From NCBI RefSeq assembly GCF_900100885.1, contig NZ_LT629692.1, positions 2,790,001-2,854,000 of the forward strand: DNA of 64,000 nt, read 5' to 3'. The first letter of the stretch is position 1. Each line of letters starts with the position of its first letter. Source of the stretch: Microbacterium pygmaeum (GTDB lineage Bacteria > Actinomycetota > Actinomycetes > Actinomycetales > Microbacteriaceae). This document shows positions 59,389 through 64,000 of this stretch, in pieces. The notes beneath the pieces are model-generated. The model was given only the letters and a program-made list of their open reading frames with translations, was not told where the DNA came from and did no database searches. Both the position numbers and the translations under genes were made by a program.

Positions 59389-60410
59389 CGCCCCTGCGCC
59401 AGCCCTCGGTTGATCTGGCGCGCCCAGAGCGGGCCGCGGTAGAGGAACGCCGTGTATCCCTGCACGAGGGTCGCGCCCGCGTCCAAGCGTGCTCGCACGT
59501 CCGCCGCGGTCTCCACACCGCCGACCGAGATCACGACGAAATCCGCGGGGACCGCGGCGCGCACGATCCGCAGCACCTCCAGCGCGCGGGCAGCCAGCGG
59601 CGCACCGGAGAGTCCCCCGTCGCCGGCGGCCGCGATGACGGGCGGTGCCGTGCGCAGGCCGTCGCGCGAGATCGTCGTGTTCGTGGCGAGGAGTCCGGAC
59701 AGTCCCAGCTCCACGGCGAGGCGGGCGATCGCCTCGATCTCGTCGTCCGGCAGGTCCGGGGCGATCTTCACCAGCGCGGGCGTCGCGCCCGCGGCATCCC
59801 GCACCGCCTCGAGCAGGGGGCGGAGCGTCTCCACAGCCTGCAGGCCGCGCAGCCCAGGCGTGTTCGGGGATGAGACGTTCACGACGAGATAATCCGCCAG
59901 CGGGGCGAGGAGCTTCGCGCTCCGGACGTAGTCGGCGGTCGCATCGGCGACGTCGATCACCCGCGACTTGCCGATGTTCACGCCGAGGACGGCGCGACGG
60001 TGACGGCGACGGAGCTTCTGCAGCCGCTTCGCGGCGGCCTGCGCACCGGCGTTGTTGAATCCCATGCGGTTGATCACCGCGCGATCCGGCACCAGGCGGA
60101 ACAGCCGTGGCCGCGGGTTGCCGTTCTGCGCGATCGCGGTGACCGTTCCGACCTCGACATGCCCGAATCCCAGCGCCCAGAGTCCCTGCGCACCGGAGAC
60201 GTTCTTGTCGAAGCCTGCCGCGACCCCGAACGGCGAGTCGAACGTGAGGCCGAGCGCCTCGGTGCGAAGCGCCGGATCGGGCCTGGTCACCGAGCGTGCG
60301 ATCGCCGCCAGCGGCGCGAACCCCAGCATCCGGATGACCACCATCGCCGCGTGGTGGGCGGTCTCGGGGTCCATGCGCGCGAGCACGGTGCGGAACATGA
60401 GCGGATACAT
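59385..60410 (-). CDS. pyrD: Dihydroorotate dehydrogenase (quinone), class 2
   Basis: Oxidises dihydroorotate to orotate and passes electrons to quinones; membrane associated. 341 residues. An N-terminal class 2 helix (MYPLMFRTVLARMDPETAHH), then the FMN barrel: FGVAAGFDKN, NRMGFNNAGA, NVSSPNTPGLR with the class 2 catalytic Ser, ATNTTISRDGL and TLVQGYTAFLYRGP. The start ATG 60410 is leaderless (TACCCT, 7 nt). Located 22 nt after nrdR. Confidence 0.96.
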   Translation of the reverse strand: MYPLMFRTVLARMDPETAHHAAMVVIRMLGFAPLAAIARSVTRPDPALRTEALGLTFDSPFGVAAGFDKNVSGAQGLWALGFGHVEVGTVTAIAQNGNPRPRLFRLVPDRAVINRMGFNNAGAQAAAKRLQKLRRRHRRAVLGVNIGKSRVIDVADATADYVRSAKLLAPLADYLVVNVSSPNTPGLRGLQAVETLRPLLEAVRDAAGATPALVKIAPDLPDDEIEAIARLAVELGLSGLLATNTTISRDGLRTAPPVIAAAGDGGLSGAPLAARALEVLRIVRAAVPADFVVISVGGVETAADVRARLDAGATLVQGYTAFLYRGPLWARQINRGLAQGR

Positions 60411-60417
60411 TCCGTCC

Positions 60418-60423
60418 AGGGTA
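60418..60423 (-). promoter_or_regulatory. Leaderless -10 box of pyrD
   Basis: Minus-strand TACCCT, 7 nt before ATG 60410, in the 22-nt gap after nrdR. Confidence 0.4.
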
Positions 60424-60432
60424 TCGGCTCGA

Positions 60433-60900
60433 TCAGTCCGTTCGCGGCCCGTGGCCGTGGTCCACGCGCAGCTGCCCGATCGCCGATTCGAAATCCTCGA
60501 GCGAGTCGAACGCCTGGTAGACGCTCGCGAATCGCAGATACGCGACCTCGTCCAGGTCGCGGAGCGGTCCGAGGATCGCGAGCCCGATCTCGTTCGTGTC
60601 CACCTGCGACGACCCGGTCTGCCGCACTGCTTCTTCGACCTTCTGCGCGAGGACGGCGAGGTCGCCTTCGGTCACCGGGCGACCCTGGCAGGCCTTGCGC
60701 ACGCCGGACATGACCTTCTCGCGGCTGAACGGCTCGATCACGCCCGATCGCTTGATGACGTTCAGGCTCGCCGTCTCCACCGTTGTGAACCGCCCGCCGC
60801 ACTGAGGACACTGACGACGCCGGCGGATGCTGAGACCGTCGTCACTGGTCCGCGAATCGATCACGCGTGAGTCGGGGTGACGGCAGAACGGGCAATGCAT
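60433..60900 (-). CDS. nrdR: Transcriptional repressor NrdR
   Basis: Represses ribonucleotide reductase genes when dATP is high. 155 residues. The zinc ribbon has C3, C6, C31 and C34 (CPFC..CPQC). The ATP-cone domain is at about 47-137 ([22 protein letters not shown]). The start ATG 60900 is the natural one (MHCPFC). No nrd gene is in this window, so its targets are elsewhere. It lies between hisD and pyrD. Confidence 0.96.
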   Translation of the reverse strand: MHCPFCRHPDSRVIDSRTSDDGLSIRRRRQCPQCGGRFTTVETASLNVIKRSGVIEPFSREKVMSGVRKACQGRPVTEGDLAVLAQKVEEAVRQTGSSQVDTNEIGLAILGPLRDLDEVAYLRFASVYQAFDSLEDFESAIGQLRVDHGHGPRTD

Positions 60901-60912
60901 GGCGAGGAAAGA

Positions 60913-62259
60913 CTACGCCACGACGTCGGCGTCGGCGTCGGTCGGCTGTGGAGCCTGCTCCGCAGCGAAGCGGGCGAGCACCGCTTCGCCGTGAGCCGGC
61001 AGCGCCTCGGCGTCGGCGAGCGTCACGATCGCATCGCGGACCTCGGCCAGCGCCGACCGGTCGTACTCGATGATCTGCTGCGGGCGCAGGAAGGTCGCCG
61101 CGGACAGCCCTGCGGCATAGCGCGCCTGCCCCCCGGTCGGCAGCACGTGATTGCTCCCGGCGAGGTAGTCGCCGAGGCTGACCGGCGAGTCCGCTCCGAC
61201 GAAGATCGCGCCGGCGTGCACGAAGGCATCGGGATTCGGGTCGACCAGATGCAGCTCGAGGTGCTCGGGCGCGTAGGCGTTGCTGAACGCGGTCGCCGTC
61301 GGAAGGTCGTCCACCAGCACGATGGCCGACTGCGTCCCCGACAGCGCAGCGGCGACGCGCGCGGCGTGGTGGGTCTGGGCGGCTCGCGGCGCAAGGCGCT
61401 CGCGCACCCGATCCGCCAGGTCGGCCGAGGTCGTCACCAGGACCGCGGAGGCCTGCTCGTCGTGCTCGGCCTGGCTGATCAGGTCAGCCGCGACGAGATC
61501 GGCGTCGGCGCTCTCGTCGGCGACGATGAGGATCTCTGTCGCGCCGGCTTCGGAATCCGTTCCGACCAGTCCCCCGACGACACGCTTGGCTGCCGCGACG
61601 AAGTTGTTCCCCGGCCCGGTGACGACATCCACGGGTGCGAGCCCGATGGACGGCACCCCGTGCGCGAGCGCGCCGATCGCGCCGGCGCCGCCCATCGCGT
61701 AGACCTCATGGATGCCCAGCAGACTCGCCGCGGCGAGGATTACGGGGTGCACCCGGCCGCCGAACTGTCGTTGCGGGGGTGATGCCAGAGCGATCTCACC
61801 GACGCCGGCGACCTGCGCCGGGACCACGTTCATCACCACGCTCGACGGGTACACGGCCTTGCCACCCGGCACGTACAGGCCGACACGACGGACCGGCTGC
61901 CAGCGCTGACGCACGATCGCACCGGGAGCGAGCCTGGTGACGATCGCCGGCGGAACCTGCGCCGCAGAGGCTTCGCGGACGCGGGAGATCGCCTCCAGCA
62001 ATGCGGCGCGTACGGCGGGGTCGAGCTGGGCGACGGCGTCGTCGAGGTGCTCGCGCGGAACACGGATGTCGTGCTCCGAGGCGCCGTCGAACTGCGCAGC
62101 CTGTTCGCGAAGAGCGCCCTCGCCACGCGTGGCGACGTCGTCGACGAGCCGTTCGGCGGTCGCCAGGGCTTCCTCGCGTGCGGCCGTGGCGCGCGGGACC
62201 GCGGACAGCAGTTCGGCGGGGGTCAGCGCGCGACCACGCAGATCGATCGTGCGGAGCAT
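60913..62259 (-). CDS. hisD: Histidinol dehydrogenase
   Basis: Final two steps of histidine synthesis (histidinol to histidine, NAD-dependent, zinc). 448 residues. PGGKAVYPSSVVMNVVPAQVAGV near residue 133, VDVVTGPGNNFVAAAKRVV, the QAEHDEQASAV segment with catalytic Glu/His, EHLELHL, FVGADSPVSLGDYLAGSNHVLPTGG. The start ATG 62259 is leaderless (TAGCGT, 6 nt). Downstream, 12 nt away, is nrdR. Confidence 0.96.
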   Translation of the reverse strand: MLRTIDLRGRALTPAELLSAVPRATAAREEALATAERLVDDVATRGEGALREQAAQFDGASEHDIRVPREHLDDAVAQLDPAVRAALLEAISRVREASAAQVPPAIVTRLAPGAIVRQRWQPVRRVGLYVPGGKAVYPSSVVMNVVPAQVAGVGEIALASPPQRQFGGRVHPVILAAASLLGIHEVYAMGGAGAIGALAHGVPSIGLAPVDVVTGPGNNFVAAAKRVVGGLVGTDSEAGATEILIVADESADADLVAADLISQAEHDEQASAVLVTTSADLADRVRERLAPRAAQTHHAARVAAALSGTQSAIVLVDDLPTATAFSNAYAPEHLELHLVDPNPDAFVHAGAIFVGADSPVSLGDYLAGSNHVLPTGGQARYAAGLSAATFLRPQQIIEYDRSALAEVRDAIVTLADAEALPAHGEAVLARFAAEQAPQPTDADADVVA

Positions 62260-62265
62260 CCGTCT

Positions 62266-62271
62266 ACGCTA
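62266..62271 (-). promoter_or_regulatory. Leaderless -10 box of hisD
   Basis: Minus-strand TAGCGT, 6 nt before ATG 62259. Confidence 0.5.
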
Positions 62272-62288
62272 TCGCGGGCGCGGCGCGC

Positions 62289-63311
62289 TCAGCCGCGCGT
62301 GACTCCGGAGACATCGTGCAGGTAGCCGATCCGGCCGTCTTCGTGGCGGACGACGAAGACCTCGCCGCGGTCCTCGAGCACGAGGGCCCAGGCGGAGGGA
62401 CCGATGCGGAAGATCGGCACATCGCGATCGTCGACGATGTCGCGCTCCTCGGGAACGAGCGCCCAGAACGCCTGATGGCGCGACTCCGTCACGGGCTCAT
62501 CGTCGACGACCCCGACCGACTCCGTCGGCGCCCAGGCATCCTGCGACGCGGAGGCGGGCACGGCGTCCTGGTGCTGCGCCCAGCCCGAGTCGGCAGCGTA
62601 TGCGTTCGTCGCGTAGGCATCCGTCGGGTACTCCTCCGACGCCGCTGCGGCGGCAGCCGCGGCCGGCCGAGGTTCGCGCGGCGGACGTGCCGCCACGGCG
62701 CGGATGGGCCGGGCGCTGCGGTGCGCGACGACCTCGCGCCGGCCGCTGAAGTCCTCGGCGAGGCCGGGGATCACGGGAGCGAAGACGGTCAGCACGACGC
62801 CGGCCAGCATGAGGAAGAACTCCAGCCACACCACCCAGCCGTAGATCCAGACGTTCGACTCGATCGCGACGGCGACGTTGCGCCACAGGAGCGTCAGCCA
62901 GACCACCGCGGAGACCGAGAAGGCCACGGAGGCGAACTGGTCGATGCCGAGCGAGCCGACCCTGCGGATGCCGTCGGGAGAGAACCGGCGCAGCACGATC
63001 AGGAACACGGCGATCGTGGGCACGCCGATCGTGAGGATCCAATCCAGACCGTTGGTCCAGACGGACCCGCCGAACAGCAGCTGCGCCATCGCCTGCTGGC
63101 TGGCGACCGAGAAGAAGGAGACGACGAATGCGACCAGCCACACCCCGCCGAGGATGACCTCGCGAATCGAGAACGGGCCGACGCCGTACTGCGCCGGCTC
63201 ACCGTCGTGCGCGGCCGTCTCGACGGGCTCTGCGGCCGAGAACTCGTCCGCTGCCACCTCTTCCGGTGCGTCGCGATCGATCGATGAGGTCTCGTTCACG
63301 TTGTCGGTCAC
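62289..63311 (-). CDS. Multi-pass membrane protein of unknown function
   Basis: 340 residues. A polar acidic N-terminus, about four transmembrane helices (about 55-190: VILGGVWLVAFVVSFFSVA; GLDWILTIGVPTIAVFLIVL; FASVAFSVSAVVWLTLLW; WVVWLEFFLMLAGVVLTVF), then a long soluble C-terminal region rich in Ala/Asp. That region contains a poly-Ala run and ends in a domain reading VPIFRIGPSAWALVLEDRGEVFVVRHEDGR. I know it only as an actinobacterial hypothetical beside dnaE/hisD. The start is GTG 63311, with AGGAAAGG upstream. Confidence 0.82.
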   Translation of the reverse strand: MTDNVNETSSIDRDAPEEVAADEFSAAEPVETAAHDGEPAQYGVGPFSIREVILGGVWLVAFVVSFFSVASQQAMAQLLFGGSVWTNGLDWILTIGVPTIAVFLIVLRRFSPDGIRRVGSLGIDQFASVAFSVSAVVWLTLLWRNVAVAIESNVWIYGWVVWLEFFLMLAGVVLTVFAPVIPGLAEDFSGRREVVAHRSARPIRAVAARPPREPRPAAAAAAAASEEYPTDAYATNAYAADSGWAQHQDAVPASASQDAWAPTESVGVVDDEPVTESRHQAFWALVPEERDIVDDRDVPIFRIGPSAWALVLEDRGEVFVVRHEDGRIGYLHDVSGVTRG

Positions 63312-63398
63312 GATGTTCCTTTCCTGCCGCGATCCGCGGCGCACGTCGTGCCGATACTACCGGCGGGTCATGAGATGGCGATGAGATGGAGGGATGCC

Positions 63399-64000
63399 TC
63401 AGCCGAGACACTGCGGGCCGAGGAGGCCCTTCAATTCGCCGTACAGATCGGCGGTCACCCGGACCGGATGCGGCACTTCGAACACCTTCGCCACGGAGCC
63501 GCTGTGCAGCTTCACCGTGACCTCCGTCTCGCCCTTGTGCCGGTGCAGGGTCTGCAGCAGCTCTTCGACGGTGGCCTGGCTGGCCCGCCGCTCCGGCAGC
63601 ACGAGGACGAGCGGACCCGATGCGTCGATCGACCCGAGGTCGGGCGTCAGCGCCGAGACCGCGTGCAGATTCATCCCGTCGTCGCGGCGCGAGATGCGAC
63701 CGCGCACGACCAGGATCGAGTCGGCCTGCAGGCTCGACTGGAACTCGGTGTACGTCTTGCCCATGAACATCACGGTGACCTCGCCGTTGAAGTCCTCGAC
63801 GGTGATCATGCCGTACGGGTTGCCGCTGGATTTCGCGACCCGGTGCTGGACGCTGGTCACCAGGCCCGCGACCGTCACCTGATCGCCGTCCGCAAGGTCT
63901 TCCGAGGCGAGGAGGTCGTGGATCGAGATGGATGCGTGCTTCGCCAGGGCGATCTCGAGCCCGGCGAGTGGGTGGTCGGACACGTAGAGGCCGAGCATCT
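63399..64000 (-). CDS. dnaE: DNA polymerase III alpha subunit, C-terminal part
   Basis: The replicative polymerase gene enters from the right edge; only the last 200 codons are seen, and the 5' part is outside. The visible part begins LGLYVSDHPLAGLE, which precedes the OB-fold: VTVAGLVTSVQHRVAKSSGNP, MITVEDFNGEVTVMFMG. It ends PHPVRVTADLYGELKGLLGP. This is the canonical C-terminal region after the polymerase and helix-hairpin-helix parts. The stop is at 63399. Confidence 0.93.
   Translation of the reverse strand, partial: MLGLYVSDHPLAGLEIALAKHASISIHDLLASEDLADGDQVTVAGLVTSVQHRVAKSSGNPYGMITVEDFNGEVTVMFMGKTYTEFQSSLQADSILVVRGRISRRDDGMNLHAVSALTPDLGSIDASGPLVLVLPERRASQATVEELLQTLHRHKGETEVTVKLHSGSVAKVFEVPHPVRVTADLYGELKGLLGPQCLG

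Noticed and set aside
63300..63345. Longer start for the 62289-63311 membrane protein (ATG 63344)
   Set aside because: The GTG 63311 has a clear AGGAAAGG ribosome site; the upstream codons (MRRGSRQERNI) lack coding bias.

Overview
The window is a high-GC (roughly 69%) actinobacterial chromosome segment, most likely Microbacterium or a close Microbacteriaceae relative. This rests on gene content and order (ctaB-tkt-tal-pgi-zwf-opcA-pgl, RbpA, WhiA, OpcA, the diheme cytochrome cc of QcrC, CtaF, DUF3043) and on the codon bias. It is almost wholly coding. I found no rRNA, tRNA, CRISPR array, insertion sequence, phage gene or origin.

Layout. 1-163 is the start of ctaB. 400-8522 is a tightly coupled pentose-phosphate operon (tkt-tal-pgi-zwf-opcA-pgl) ending in a perfect-palindrome terminator shared with the convergent rbpA. 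8602-17003 (minus) carries uvrC-rapZ-whiA-sodA-gap-pgk-tpiA-secG-rbpA: lower glycolysis, with yvcK missing and sodA inserted. 17023-25432 holds uvrA, a secreted 5'-nucleotidase, a MarR regulator divergent from a small Cys-rich protein, and uvrB. 25569-32319 has a hypothetical gene with a likely frameshift, coaE, a two-component system (regulator convergent with kinase plus a membrane protein) and rpsA. 32514-46553 is the accessory part: esterase, small redox and oxidoreductase genes, a homocysteine methyltransferase remnant, a frameshifted YchJ gene, lipoproteins, a second (NarL-type) two-component system and a PHP hydrolase. 46619-56705 carries trpD and the respiratory branch (ctaE-qcrC-qcrA-qcrB on plus, ctaC-ctaD-ctaF on minus) with a rhodanese and a PP2C phosphatase. 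56881-64000 holds an A-type Fe-S carrier, an M20 peptidase, DUF3043, pyrD, nrdR, hisD, a membrane protein and the end of dnaE.

How the genes work together. The first 12 kb lets carbon move between the oxidative pentose-phosphate pathway (NADPH) and triose-phosphate glycolysis. The 47.8-56.7 kb region builds a cytochrome bcc-aa3 oxidase, to which ctaB supplies heme O/A. UvrA, UvrB and UvrC are all present within 10.5 kb.

No unmistakable new defence or biosynthetic system is present. The most interesting signals are: an 11-mer (CCGCGGCATCC or its complement) found at least 17 times and also forming the stems of two terminators; a uniform leaderless promoter layout (TANNNT, then 6-7 nt, then ATG/GTG) in front of many genes; a translationally coupled 60-codon leader ORF containing a 14-bp hairpin ahead of a response regulator; a MarR-type palindrome placed over a leaderless -10 box; and three damaged genes (dinucleotide-slippage frameshift, YchJ frameshift, MmuM remnant).
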